DNA of 64,000 nucleotides, from positions 248,001 to 312,000 of the forward strand of contig NZ_FOTW01000006.1 of NCBI RefSeq assembly GCF_900114705.1, given 5' to 3'. Within the stretch, counting starts at the first letter, position 1. Each line of letters starts with the position of its first letter. A program made the position numbers and the translations under genes. This DNA comes from Rugamonas rubra. Lineage in GTDB: Bacteria > Pseudomonadota > Gammaproteobacteria > Burkholderiales > Burkholderiaceae_D. Positions 1-8,100 of the stretch are shown piece after piece. Below the pieces are notes generated by a model. It was given only the letters and a program-made list of their open reading frames with translations. It did not search any database and had not been told where the DNA came from.

Positions 1-457
1 CCGCCGGCAGCGCGTTCATCCACGCCTCCAGCGCCTCCTTGCCGGCGCCGGCCGGGTAGAAGTTGCCGGCCTCCGGCTTCTTGGCCGGGATGGCGATGCC
101 GGCCAGCTGCGCCGGCAGGAAGGCGTCGTGGCCGTCGAGGATGGACCACGGCCCCTTGTTGAGCCAGAAGTAGTTCAGGCGCGCCTTGCCCAGCGGCGTC
201 GTATCCTTTTGCAGCGCGGCCCACAGCGCCTCGTTGTGCGACCAGCGCTGGCGCAGTTGCAGCACGTCGACGATCTTGGCCGCCTCGATCAGTTTGGCGA
301 TGGCCTTCTTGTCGCCGGCCGACAGCTTGGACGTGTCGGCCTTCAGCTCGACCGGCGCGTAGCGCGCGGCCATCTTGTTCAATTCGGCGACAGTGGCCGG
401 CGCGGCGACGGCGCCGCCGGCAGCGGCCAGCAGCAAGGGAAGCAGGAGTTTTTTCAT
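1..457 (-). CDS. N-terminal part of exported M49-like (dipeptidyl-peptidase III family) metallopeptidase, cut by window edge
   Basis: The reading frame runs off the left edge, so only the first 152 or so residues are visible. It begins with a clear signal peptide (MKKLLLPLLLAAAGGAVAA), which places the protein in the periplasm or outside. The following region, with motifs such as LRQRWSHNEALW, LNYFWLNKGPWSILDG and NFYPAGA, looks like the N-terminal domain of bacterial M49-family (DPP III-like) zinc hydrolases. The zinc motif of that family (HEXXGH) would lie beyond the window, so activity cannot be judged. The family call rests on remembered resemblance, not on catalytic residues. Confidence 0.6.
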   Translation of the reverse strand, partial: MKKLLLPLLLAAAGGAVAAPATVAELNKMAARYAPVELKADTSKLSAGDKKAIAKLIEAAKIVDVLQLRQRWSHNEALWAALQKDTTPLGKARLNYFWLNKGPWSILDGHDAFLPAQLAGIAIPAKKPEAGNFYPAGAGKEALEAWMNALPA

Positions 458-547
458 GGGACCTTTGGGGGTGGATGGAATAGAAAAAGGCGGGTTCGTG
501 GCCCGCCTCTGCGCCATGGGCGCTTATTGTAATCCAGGTCCATCTGC

Positions 548-620
548 AAAAACCCACCAGCGAAAATCGAGGGTCAGACCCTAAGGGTCTGACCCTGGCT
601 CTTTGCCTGTGGGTGGTGTG
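548..620. repeat. REP-like long palindrome, copy 1
   Basis: A perfect inverted repeat, AGGGTCAGACCCT at 570-582 and AGGGTCTGACCCT at 584-596, is separated by one base. The flanks extend the hairpin imperfectly: ACCCACCAGCGAAA on the left is mirrored by TTTGCCTGTGGGTGG on the right. It lies downstream of the SDR gene. Five related copies occur elsewhere in the window. Confidence 0.85.
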
Positions 621-660
621 GGAGCCGCCTGCGCCTTGGCTCAGCGGCATCTACCTCTGC

Positions 661-1269
661 TTACCAAACGCGGAAGGTCTGGCCGGTCTGCGGCCCGTCG
701 ACGCTGCGGCTGTAGGCCAGCGCGACGCGGCTGCCCTTGGCCGGCTCGAAGCCGATGAAGAAGGGGCCGTAGGTGTCGAGCGCCTCCTCCAGCACCGTCG
801 GGCTGACCACGTTGATGCGCAGGCCGCGCCGCAGATCGATGGCGGCGCCGCGCACAAAGCCCTCCAGCGCCGAGTTGACCATGCTGGCGCTGCTGCCGCC
901 ACGGATCGGCTGCTCGCTGACGATGCCGCTGGTGAGGGTGATCGAGCCGCCGTCGTTCAAATGCTCCTGCGCCACCAGGGCGACGTTGACCTGCCCCATC
1001 AGCTTGCTGTCGAGGCCGATGCGGTACTGCTCGGGTGTGAACTCGGCCAACGGCGCGAAGTGAAGCACGCCGGCGGTGACCACCACGGCGTCGAACTTAC
1101 CGCTCTTGCCGGCCTCGGTGAACAGGCGGCGCACCTGGGCGATGTCGGCCATGTCGACCTGGTACTGGCCGCCCTTGCCGCCGACGGTGACGATTTGGTG
1201 GCGTTTGCCCAGTTCCTCGGTGACAGCCGAGCCGACGGTGCCGGTGGCGCCAATGACGAGTACTTTCAT
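661..1269 (-). CDS. short-chain dehydrogenase/reductase-like protein
   Basis: This is a 202-residue Rossmann-fold protein. It starts with the nucleotide-binding motif GATGTVG (residues 7-13) and keeps the SDR core order, including a DAVVVTAG stretch equivalent to the NNAG region. The usual catalytic Tyr-x3-Lys is not visible: the corresponding segment reads GGSSASMVNSALEGF. Some SDR subfamilies share this feature, so its reaction is uncertain. The ATG at 1269 is preceded by AGGAG at a good distance. It is divergent from a LysR-type gene, and such pairs are often regulator and target. The substrate is unknown. Confidence 0.75.
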   Translation of the reverse strand: MKVLVIGATGTVGSAVTEELGKRHQIVTVGGKGGQYQVDMADIAQVRRLFTEAGKSGKFDAVVVTAGVLHFAPLAEFTPEQYRIGLDSKLMGQVNVALVAQEHLNDGGSITLTSGIVSEQPIRGGSSASMVNSALEGFVRGAAIDLRRGLRINVVSPTVLEEALDTYGPFFIGFEPAKGSRVALAYSRSVDGPQTGQTFRVW

Positions 1270-1366
1270 GATGCTGCTCCTCTGAGTTGTGATAAGTGCA
1301 ATCAGTATGGACTCATTCGCTTGAGGAATAAATGCGCTACCATGAACAACATTACTAACCCACAGT

Positions 1367-2287
1367 ATGCAATCCATGGACAAGCTACGCAGCATGGAAG
1401 TCTTCGTCGCCGTGGTCGACGCCGGCAGCTTCACCGGCGCGGCGAGCGCCTGCGCCATCTCGCCGGTCATGGTGGGCAAGCACATCGCGCAGCTGGAGGA
1501 GCGCCTGGGCGCGCGCCTGCTGACGCGCACCACGCGGCGCCAGAGCCTGACCGAGATCGGCCAACAGTACGTCGAGCAGTGCCGCGCCATCCTGGCGCAG
1601 ATCGCCGCCGCCGAGAGCGGCGCCGAGGCGATGCGCGCCGCGCCGCGCGGCCGCCTGAAGATCACCGCGCCGGTTTCCTTCGGCAGCGAGTGGCTGGGGC
1701 CGGCCATGACCGACTACCTGGCGCTGCACCCCGAGGTGAGCCTGGATTTGAACTTGAACGACCGCACGGTCGACCTGGTCGACGAGGGCTACGACGCGGC
1801 GATCCGCATCGGCAGGCTGGAGGATTCGAGCATGGTGGCGCGCGCCCTGTTCCCGTATGCGATGGTGATCTGCGCTTCGCCGGAGTATCTGGCGCGGCGC
1901 GGCCGGCCGCGGCGGCCGAGCGAACTGGCCGCGCACGAATGCCTCGACTTCACGCCGTGGCAGCACAGCCTGCGCTGGCGCCTGGACGGCAGCGACGGCG
2001 CGCAGATGATCCCGCCGGGCCGCTTCCGCTCCAACAACGGCCAGGCGTTGCGCATGGCGGCGCTGTGCGGTTTTGGGATTGTGATGCAGGCCGAGGTGCT
2101 GCTGGCGCAGGATATCGCGGCGGGCCGGCTGCTGCCGATACTGGAGGAGTATCTGCCGGCGCCCAAGCCGATGCATCTGGTGTATCCGCGCGACCGCCAG
2201 GCGACGCCCAAGCTGACCACCTTCATCGACTTCATGCTGGAACGCTTCGGGCCAGCGGCACATTTGCCGCTGGCCTCTTCCGCGTAG
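1367..2287 (+). CDS. LysR-family transcriptional regulator
   Basis: This 306-residue protein has an N-terminal winged helix-turn-helix (LRSMEVFVAVVDAGSFTGAA through LLTRTTRRQSLTEIG, residues 6-60) and a C-terminal substrate-binding fold. The organisation is that of the CrgA/DmlR-like branch of LysR regulators. A second in-frame ATG at 1376 gives the family-typical start MDKLRSMEVF and may be the true one; no strong ribosome binding site separates the two. It is divergent from the SDR gene across about 100 bp and probably controls it, with an unknown small-molecule inducer. Confidence 0.85.
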   Translation: MQSMDKLRSMEVFVAVVDAGSFTGAASACAISPVMVGKHIAQLEERLGARLLTRTTRRQSLTEIGQQYVEQCRAILAQIAAAESGAEAMRAAPRGRLKITAPVSFGSEWLGPAMTDYLALHPEVSLDLNLNDRTVDLVDEGYDAAIRIGRLEDSSMVARALFPYAMVICASPEYLARRGRPRRPSELAAHECLDFTPWQHSLRWRLDGSDGAQMIPPGRFRSNNGQALRMAALCGFGIVMQAEVLLAQDIAAGRLLPILEEYLPAPKPMHLVYPRDRQATPKLTTFIDFMLERFGPAAHLPLASSA

Positions 2288-2343
2288 GGAGCGGGCGGCG
2301 AACGCCGCCCGAAATGTTAGCGCCACCCCGATTCGCGACGCTC

Positions 2344-2373
2344 GGGGTCTGACCCCGTACGGGGTCAGACCCC
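2344..2373. repeat. REP-like palindrome, copy 2
   Basis: A perfect 30-bp palindrome reads GGGGTCTGACCCC, then GTAC, then GGGGTCAGACCCC. The half-sites are in the opposite order to the other copies. It lies between the convergent 3' ends of the LysR and outer-membrane factor genes, where it could also act as a bidirectional transcription stop. Confidence 0.85.
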
Positions 2374-2421
2374 TTGGGCACGGGGTTTTCCCGGCGCCGC
2401 CGGCGCGCAACTTGCTACTTC

Positions 2422-3891
2422 TTACTGCGCCTTGGCGGCGCCCTGCGTGGCCGACGCCAGCGCCGGCGAGGCCTGCCAGCCGGCGCCGAGCGAGCGCGCC
2501 ACGGCCACCGTGGCCAGCAGGCGCTGGGTGTTGATCTGCGCGGCGGCGCGGTCGGCCGACAGCGCGCTGCGCTGGGCGTCGGTGACGTCAAGGTAGCTCG
2601 ACACGCCGCGCTCGTAGCGCGCCCGCGCCACCAGGTAGGCGCGCGCCGAGGCCACCTGCGAGGCCGCCTGGGCCTGGCCCTGGCGCTGGCGCTGTTCAAC
2701 GTCGGACAACGCGTCCTCCACCTCGCGCAGCGCCGTCAGCAGCTTGCCCTCGTGGTTGGCCACGGCCTCCTCGTAGCGCGCCTTGGCCACGGCCAGGTTG
2801 GCGCGGTTGCGGCCGCCGTCGAAGATCGGCAGCGACAGCGCCAGCGGGCCAACGCTGAACTGGCGCGAGCCGCCCTTGGCCAGCTCGCGCAGGTTCTCCG
2901 AGGCGAAGCCGAAATTGCTGGTCAGGCTGAGCGACGGATAGAACGCGCCCTCGGCCACGCCGATCTGCGCGTTGGCGGCGCGCAGGCCGGCCACGCTGCC
3001 GGCCAGGTCGGGACGCTGGGCCAGCAGGCTGGCCGGCAGGCCGACCGGAATGGCCGGCGGCGGCGGCAAGGCGCTGCCGGCCGCAGCCGGCAGTTGCAAT
3101 GTCGACGGCGAGGCGCCCACCAGCGTCGCCAGGCTGTGTTCGAGCAGCTTGCGCTGGCGCTGGATCTCGTGCAGGTCGGCCTGGGCGTTGGCGCTTTCGA
3201 TGCGGGCGCGCGACACGTCCAACTCGTTCGACAGGCCGGCGTCGAAGCGCGCCGTGACCAGCTGCTCGGTCTCGTGGCGGGTGTCCAGCGCGCCGCGCAG
3301 GATGGCCAGCTCGGCGTCCATGCCGCGCAACTGCCAGTAGGTGCTGGCCACCTGCGAGGACAACAGCAGCAGCACGCCGTCGCGGTCGGCCTCGGCCGCC
3401 AGCGCCTGGGCGTCGGAGGCCTCGACCATGCGGCGCACGCGGCCCAGCAGGTCCAGCTCGTAGGACATCGAGGCGCCCACCGTGTACTGGTTGCCCTCGA
3501 TGGAACGGCCGCCCAGCGCCAGCGACTGCGAGGTGTTGGCCGAGGTGCGCGAATTGGCCACCGAGGTGCTGACGTTGGCCTGCACGCCCTGGCCGGCGCG
3601 GGTCACACCCGCTTGCGCCTGCGCCTGCAGCAGCCGCTGCGCGGCCGCCTTGACGCTCGGGTTGTCGCGCAGCGCGCTCTGCTCCAGCCGGTTCAGCGAG
3701 TCGTCGCCGAACACCGTCCACCATTGTGCCGGCAGCCGGGCCGCTTCGGCCGACGCTGCGGCGCCCTGGTGGCGGAAGCCGGTCTCGGCGCCCGCCTGCG
3801 GCGCGGCGAAGTCGGAACCGACGGTGGCGCAGCCGCCCACTGCCAGCGCGACGGCTGCGGCCAGTGTCATGCGTTTAAAACCTGTCAACAT
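2422..3891 (-). CDS. outer-membrane efflux lipoprotein, NodT/OprM (RND-type outer-membrane factor) family
   Basis: This 489-residue protein begins with a lipoprotein signal peptide ending in LAVGGC, so Cys21 should be lipidated. The body shows the two tandem outer-membrane-efflux repeats typical of the TolC superfamily, with long helical stretches such as VAKARYEEAVANHEG. It should form the trimeric exit duct for the EmrAB-like pump encoded just upstream. The ATG at 3891 is chosen because GAGGTG sits 8 bases upstream; an in-frame GTG at 3900 overlaps that ribosome site and is less likely. It is the last gene of the three-gene operon. Confidence 0.9.
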   Translation of the reverse strand: MLTGFKRMTLAAAVALAVGGCATVGSDFAAPQAGAETGFRHQGAAASAEAARLPAQWWTVFGDDSLNRLEQSALRDNPSVKAAAQRLLQAQAQAGVTRAGQGVQANVSTSVANSRTSANTSQSLALGGRSIEGNQYTVGASMSYELDLLGRVRRMVEASDAQALAAEADRDGVLLLLSSQVASTYWQLRGMDAELAILRGALDTRHETEQLVTARFDAGLSNELDVSRARIESANAQADLHEIQRQRKLLEHSLATLVGASPSTLQLPAAAGSALPPPPAIPVGLPASLLAQRPDLAGSVAGLRAANAQIGVAEGAFYPSLSLTSNFGFASENLRELAKGGSRQFSVGPLALSLPIFDGGRNRANLAVAKARYEEAVANHEGKLLTALREVEDALSDVEQRQRQGQAQAASQVASARAYLVARARYERGVSSYLDVTDAQRSALSADRAAAQINTQRLLATVAVARSLGAGWQASPALASATQGAAKAQ

Positions 3892-3944
3892 GGTGTTCAC
3901 CTCAGAATATTGTATAAATCGTTTTCGCTTGGTGCGGTTCGCGC

Positions 3945-5555
3945 CTAGTGCGCGCCGCCGCCACCGCTAGAAGGAGCCTTCACCTTGTCCGAGAACCACA
4001 GGACGAAGATGCAGCCGAACAGCACCGCCGCCGTCAGGAAGAAGCCGTCGTTGTAGGCCATCACATAGGCCTCGCGGCGGACGATGCCGTCGACCGCCTT
4101 GAGCGCCATGTCGGCGGCGCTGGTGGCGTCGAAGCCCTTGCCCATGAAGGACTGGGTCAGCGCGTCGAGCCGCTCCTGGGTGGCGCCGGCGAAGCCGGTG
4201 ACCGATTCGCCCAGGCGCTGCGAGTGGAAGTGCTCGCGGGTGCTCAGCGCGGTGGCCAGCAGGGCGATGCCGATCGAGCCGCCCAGGTTGCGCGTCATGT
4301 TGATCAGGCTCGAGGCCGACGGCATGTCCTTCGGCGTGATGCCGTTCATGGCGAAGTTCGACAGCGTCAGCATGACGAAGGGCTGGCCGATGGCGCGCAC
4401 CACCTGCGACAGCAGCAGCTGGTCGTAGCCGGTGCTGGCGTCCATGTAGGCGTTCATCAGGCAGGAGCCGCCGAACAGCAGCAGGCCGAAGGTGCACAGG
4501 ATGCGGTTGTCGACCTTCGACGACAGCTTGGCCACGAAGGGCATGATGAACAGCTGCGGCAGGCCGGCCCACATGATGACCTCGCCGATCTGCATCGGCG
4601 AGTAGCCGGCGATCTGGCCCAGGTACAGCGGCAGCAGGAAGGAGGAGCCGTACAGGCCCATGCCCATCGCCGCCGACAGCGCGGTGGCGGCGAGGAAGTT
4701 GCGCTGGCCGTACAGGCCCAGGTTGACGAAGGGCTGGCTGCGCGTGGTGCTGGTGACGGTCCAACCGAGCAGGCCGACGATGGCCAGCGCGGCGAAGGTG
4801 ATGATGAACAGCGAGTCGAACCAGTCCTTCGAATTGCCCTCCTCGAGGAACACGGTCAGGCTGCCCAGGCCGACGGCCATGAAGGCGATGCCCAGCCAGT
4901 CGGCCTTGAACAGCTGGTCGAGCTGGACCTTCTCGCGGTCCAGGCCGTAGGCGATGCCGCCGATCAGCAGCAGGCCCGGCACCCAGTTGATGTAGAAGAT
5001 CGACGGCCAGCCGTACAGCTCGCTCAGGTAGCCGCCGAAGGTCGGCCCCATCGACGGCGCCAGCGTGGCGGTCAGGCCGAAGATGGCCATGCCGGTGGCG
5101 CGCTTGGACGGCGGCAGCTTGGCCATCACCAGGGTCATCGCCATCGGGATCAGCGCGCCGCCGGTGAAGCCCTGCATCATGCGGAAGGCGATCATGCTCG
5201 GCAGGTTCCAGGCGAAGCCGCACAGGGTCGAGAACAGCAGGAACAGGGCGGTGGTGCCGATCATGTAGCCGCGCATGGTGAACACGCGGGTCAGCAGCGC
5301 CGTCATCGGGATGACGACGATCTCGGCCACCAGGTAGGCGGTGGCGATCCAGGAGCCCTCCTCCTGCGTCGCCGAGAGCGAGCCGAGGATGTCCTTCAGC
5401 GAGGAGTTGGTGATCTGGATGTCGAGCACCGCCATGAAGGCGCCCAACATGCCGGCGGCGACCGCCAGCCAGGTGCGCATCGAGACATGCTCGCCCACCA
5501 TCGGCGGGCCGAGCGGCTTGGCGCCGGGCGGCAGGGTCTGCGTGGTGCTGGTCAT
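3945..5555 (-). CDS. DHA2-family MFS drug efflux permease (EmrB-like)
   Basis: This 536-residue integral membrane protein has about 14 predicted hydrophobic segments, the hallmark of the DHA2 drug:H+ antiporters. The first segment carries the family motif LDIQITNSSL (compare LDxTIVNVALP of EmrB/QacA). It would exchange drugs for protons across the inner membrane and work with the EmrA-like adaptor and the NodT-type outer-membrane factor. It lies 11 bases after the adaptor gene and 53 bases before the outer-membrane gene, all in one direction. GGGAAG precedes the ATG. The substrate cannot be read from the sequence. Confidence 0.9.
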   Translation of the reverse strand: MTSTTQTLPPGAKPLGPPMVGEHVSMRTWLAVAAGMLGAFMAVLDIQITNSSLKDILGSLSATQEEGSWIATAYLVAEIVVIPMTALLTRVFTMRGYMIGTTALFLLFSTLCGFAWNLPSMIAFRMMQGFTGGALIPMAMTLVMAKLPPSKRATGMAIFGLTATLAPSMGPTFGGYLSELYGWPSIFYINWVPGLLLIGGIAYGLDREKVQLDQLFKADWLGIAFMAVGLGSLTVFLEEGNSKDWFDSLFIITFAALAIVGLLGWTVTSTTRSQPFVNLGLYGQRNFLAATALSAAMGMGLYGSSFLLPLYLGQIAGYSPMQIGEVIMWAGLPQLFIMPFVAKLSSKVDNRILCTFGLLLFGGSCLMNAYMDASTGYDQLLLSQVVRAIGQPFVMLTLSNFAMNGITPKDMPSASSLINMTRNLGGSIGIALLATALSTREHFHSQRLGESVTGFAGATQERLDALTQSFMGKGFDATSAADMALKAVDGIVRREAYVMAYNDGFFLTAAVLFGCIFVLWFSDKVKAPSSGGGGAH

Positions 5556-5566
5556 CGCAGCTTCCC

Positions 5567-6763
5567 TTAGTGTGCCGTGGCTGCCGCAGGTGCCGCCGCC
5601 GTCGCGGCCGCTTTAGCGTGTTCGGTTTGGTTCACTTCCACTTCGGCCAGCGCCGACATGCCCGGCACCAGGCGGCCGTTCATGGCCTTGATGTCCTCGG
5701 GCTTGAAGACGATCTTGACCGGCACGCGCTGGACGATCTTGGTGAAGTTGCCGGTGGCGTTGTCGGCCGGCAGCAGGGCGAATTGGGCGCCGGAGGCCGG
5801 CGCGAAGCTGTCGACGGTGCCGACCAGGGTCTTGCCCGGCATGGCGTCGATCTTCACGCTGACGTGCTGGCCCGGCTGCAGCTCGGCCAGCTGGGTTTCC
5901 TTGAAGTTGGCGGTCAGCCAAACGTTCTGCTGCACGATGGCGGTCAGCGACTGGCCCGGCTGGACGCGCTGGCCCACCTCGATCGAGCGCTTGCCGATGC
6001 GGCCGGCGACCGGCGCGACGATGCGGTTGTAGCCGAGCTGCTGCTGGGCGTCCTTGAGCTGCACGCGCAGCACGTTGACCTGGGCCTTGAACACCTCGCG
6101 CGAGGCGCCGGCGGAGGCGATCTGCGCCTTGGCGGCGCCGGCGTTGTCGCGCTTGGCGGCCAGGTCGGCCACGGCGCTGGAGCGGCCGGCGTTGGCGGCG
6201 TCCAGCTCGGCCTTGGAAACGGCCTTCATCTGGCTGTTGTACAACTGGCCGTAGCGCTCGGCGTCCTGCTTGGCGCGCAGCAGCTGGGCCTCCGACTGCG
6301 CCACCTGGGCGCCGGCGGCGCTGGCCTGCGCCCTTACCTGGGCGATCTGCGCCTCGGCCTGCACCACCTGCTGCTCGGCGCTGGCGATCTGCGCCTGGAT
6401 CTGCTCGACCTTGACCTGCTGGTCGACCGGGTCCAGCTCGGCGATGACGTCGCCCTCCTTGACCAGCTGGTTGTCCTCGATCAGCACGCGGGTGACCACG
6501 CCGGCCACGCGCGACGACACCGGATGGACGTGGCCGGAAATATAGGCGTTCTCCGTCTCGACGAAGTAATGGCTGCGGTACCACATGCGGCCGCCGGCCA
6601 GCAGGGCGGCCACGGCGATGACGCCGGCCACCACCAGCACGCGCCGGTTCGGCGCGGCGGCGGCCGGCGCGTTGGCGGCCGGCGTGCCGGCCGGAATCGA
6701 TGCGGACGCCGGGTGTACGGCGCTGAGCACTTGTTGTTCTGCTTGGTTGTGCTGGGTGGACAT
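5567..6763 (-). CDS. HlyD/EmrA-family membrane fusion protein
   Basis: This 398-residue periplasmic adaptor has a cytoplasmic N-terminus, one membrane anchor (VLVVAGVIAVAALLAGG, about residues 43-60), a biotinyl-lipoyl-like half motif (AYISGHVHPVSSRVAGVV), a long Ala/Gln-rich coiled coil (about residues 120-240) and a closing lipoyl half (NRIVAPVAGRIGKRSIEVGQ). This matches EmrA. It is the first gene of the efflux operon and would link the EmrB-like permease to the outer-membrane duct. It is divergent from a TetR gene across 128 bp that holds two matching dyads, so TetR repression is likely. Confidence 0.92.
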   Translation of the reverse strand: MSTQHNQAEQQVLSAVHPASASIPAGTPAANAPAAAAPNRRVLVVAGVIAVAALLAGGRMWYRSHYFVETENAYISGHVHPVSSRVAGVVTRVLIEDNQLVKEGDVIAELDPVDQQVKVEQIQAQIASAEQQVVQAEAQIAQVRAQASAAGAQVAQSEAQLLRAKQDAERYGQLYNSQMKAVSKAELDAANAGRSSAVADLAAKRDNAGAAKAQIASAGASREVFKAQVNVLRVQLKDAQQQLGYNRIVAPVAGRIGKRSIEVGQRVQPGQSLTAIVQQNVWLTANFKETQLAELQPGQHVSVKIDAMPGKTLVGTVDSFAPASGAQFALLPADNATGNFTKIVQRVPVKIVFKPEDIKAMNGRLVPGMSALAEVEVNQTEHAKAAATAAAPAAATAH

Positions 6764-6776
6764 TCGGCGCTCCAGA

Positions 6777-6798
6777 AATGAAATGGGATAGGTTCATT
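6777..6798. promoter_or_regulatory. candidate TetR operator 1 (emr-like operon)
   Basis: An inverted repeat AATGAA-N10-TTCATT lies just upstream of the EmrA-like start codon. A second dyad with the same half-sites and the same 10-base gap occurs 50 bp away. No binding data exist; this is inferred from symmetry and position. Confidence 0.5.
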
Positions 6799-6826
6799 AT
6801 TCGCCAAAAAATGCGCCACGTCAAGA

Positions 6827-6848
6827 AATGAAACGATTGCATTTCATT
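6827..6848. promoter_or_regulatory. candidate TetR operator 2 (emr-like operon)
   Basis: A second AATGAA-N10-TTCATT dyad is extended to 8-bp arms (AAATGAAA at 6826-6833, TTTCATTT at 6842-6849). It lies 44 bp upstream of the TetR ATG. Together with operator 1 it could repress both divergent transcripts. Confidence 0.55.
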
Positions 6849-6891
6849 TTGAACTGGACTACATTATCGCCATCCACTACCATTGCACCCG

Positions 6892-7620
6892 ATGAACACA
6901 ACCGCCCCCTCAAAACCGGCCGACCAGACGGCCGAGCACGCCTCCGGCGCCCTCTCCGAGCTGGTCGCCAACGACCTGGAACTGGCCTGCTGCGGCAAGG
7001 TCGCCGGCCGCCCGCGCGCCGCCGACAAGGAGGCCCGGCTGGAAAGCCTGCTGCACACGGCCGCCTGCCTGTTCCTGGAAAAGGGCTACGGCAAGGTCAG
7101 CCTGGAGATGATCGCCCGCGAGGCCCACGTCGCCGTGCGCACCATCTACGTCAAGTTCGGCGGCAAGGCCGGCCTGCTCAACGCCGTCATCGCCAAGGGC
7201 CGGGCGCGCTACTTCTCCGGCATGAGCAGCATGGAGACCGACACCCGGCCGATCGAGGAGATCCTGATGGACTTCTCGATCCGCTTCGTCGACCTGGTCT
7301 CGGTGCCCTCCTTCGTCAGCCTGCACCGCATGGTCATCGCCGAGGCCAAGAGCACGCCCGAGCTGGCCACCACCTTCAACCAGGCCGGCCCGGTGCAGAC
7401 GCGCGAACTGCTGTCGCGCCTGTTCTCCCGGCCCGACATCAAGGCCCAGCTGCGCAGCGAGCTGCCGGCCGAGATGCTGGCCGTGCACCTGATCAACTGC
7501 ATCCTCGGCGACCAGCTGACCCGCCTGCTGTTCCCGCCCGAGCAGCCGCCGACGACGGAGGAAAAGTTGCGCCGCGTCAAAGACGGGCTGGATTTGTTCT
7601 TCAACGGTGTTCTGCGCTGA
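6892..7620 (+). CDS. TetR-family transcriptional repressor of the efflux operon
   Basis: This 242-residue protein has a classical TetR DNA-binding domain at about residues 50-95 (KGYGKVSLEMIAREAHVAV then TIYVKFGGKAGLLNAV) and an all-helical ligand-binding C-terminal domain. It begins with a roughly 40-residue extension before the first helix. The ATG at 6892 is preferred over an in-frame TTG three codons upstream. It is divergent from the EmrA-like gene and the intergenic space contains two identical-spacing dyads. The classic arrangement is a drug-responsive repressor of the adjacent pump; the inducer is unknown. Confidence 0.85.
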   Translation: MNTTAPSKPADQTAEHASGALSELVANDLELACCGKVAGRPRAADKEARLESLLHTAACLFLEKGYGKVSLEMIAREAHVAVRTIYVKFGGKAGLLNAVIAKGRARYFSGMSSMETDTRPIEEILMDFSIRFVDLVSVPSFVSLHRMVIAEAKSTPELATTFNQAGPVQTRELLSRLFSRPDIKAQLRSELPAEMLAVHLINCILGDQLTRLLFPPEQPPTTEEKLRRVKDGLDLFFNGVLR

Positions 7621-7670
7621 GAAACAATGTAATTTATGCCATACTAGTCCTTTAACAAAAAGGAGGCCGT

Positions 7671-7853
7671 ATGAGCACCATCAACCGTCTCGAATGGAGC
7701 AGGCAAGTCGCCCTGCTCAACGACACCATCAAGACCTTCCAGGCCGACCCCAGCCCCAGCCAGCTGGAGGCGGCGATCCGCCAGATGCAGTCCTACGCCG
7801 AGGCGGCCCGCCTGGGCGGCATCGAGATCCCGCAGCGCTTCACCGTCAACTAG
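7671..7853 (+). CDS. small protein of unknown function (60 residues)
   Basis: This short reading frame has a near-perfect Shine-Dalgarno sequence, AGGAGG, 5 bases before its ATG, which is the main reason to believe it is real. The product is hydrophilic and helical (MSTINRLEWSRQVALLNDTI at the start, a QLEAAIRQMQSYAEAARL helix later), with no signal peptide, no membrane segment and no motif I recognise. It follows the TetR gene by 50 bp in the same direction. The name hypothetical protein is appropriate. Confidence 0.6.
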   Translation: MSTINRLEWSRQVALLNDTIKTFQADPSPSQLEAAIRQMQSYAEAARLGGIEIPQRFTVN

Positions 7854-7857
7854 CACG

Positions 7858-7896
7858 GCCGCAAGCGGGGGCCGCAAGCGGGCGCCGCAAGCGGGG
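7858..7896. repeat. 13-bp tandem repeat, three units
   Basis: Three consecutive copies of GCCGCAAGCGGG plus one variable base (G or C) follow the stop codon of the small ORF. They are not in a coding region. This is probably a slippage product. Confidence 0.7.
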
Positions 7897-7960
7897 GCCG
7901 CCGGCCGCGCGACACACAGCGCCGGGGTAAAAGTCACATTCCGTTAGATAGTTTCCACAG

Positions 7961-8001
7961 AAATATTGCTTTAGACAAAATCATTGCCTAAAGTAATATT
8001 T
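7961..8001. promoter_or_regulatory. AT-rich inverted repeat upstream of the DUF6351-like gene
   Basis: AAATATTGCTTTAG (7961-7974) and CTAAAGTAATATTT (7988-8001) are inverted copies matching at 13 of 14 positions around a 13-base spacer. They sit in an AT-rich island within otherwise very GC-rich DNA, 100 bp before the large hydrolase gene. It is a candidate operator or promoter element; the regulator is unknown. Confidence 0.45.
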
Positions 8002-8100
8002 ATTATGTCAATATTGTTGCTTGCGTTGATGGACGCCTATTTCCCTTGAGGAAACGGGCGGCCCGGCGCGAGCACATTCCGACTATCCAATGGAAACCAC

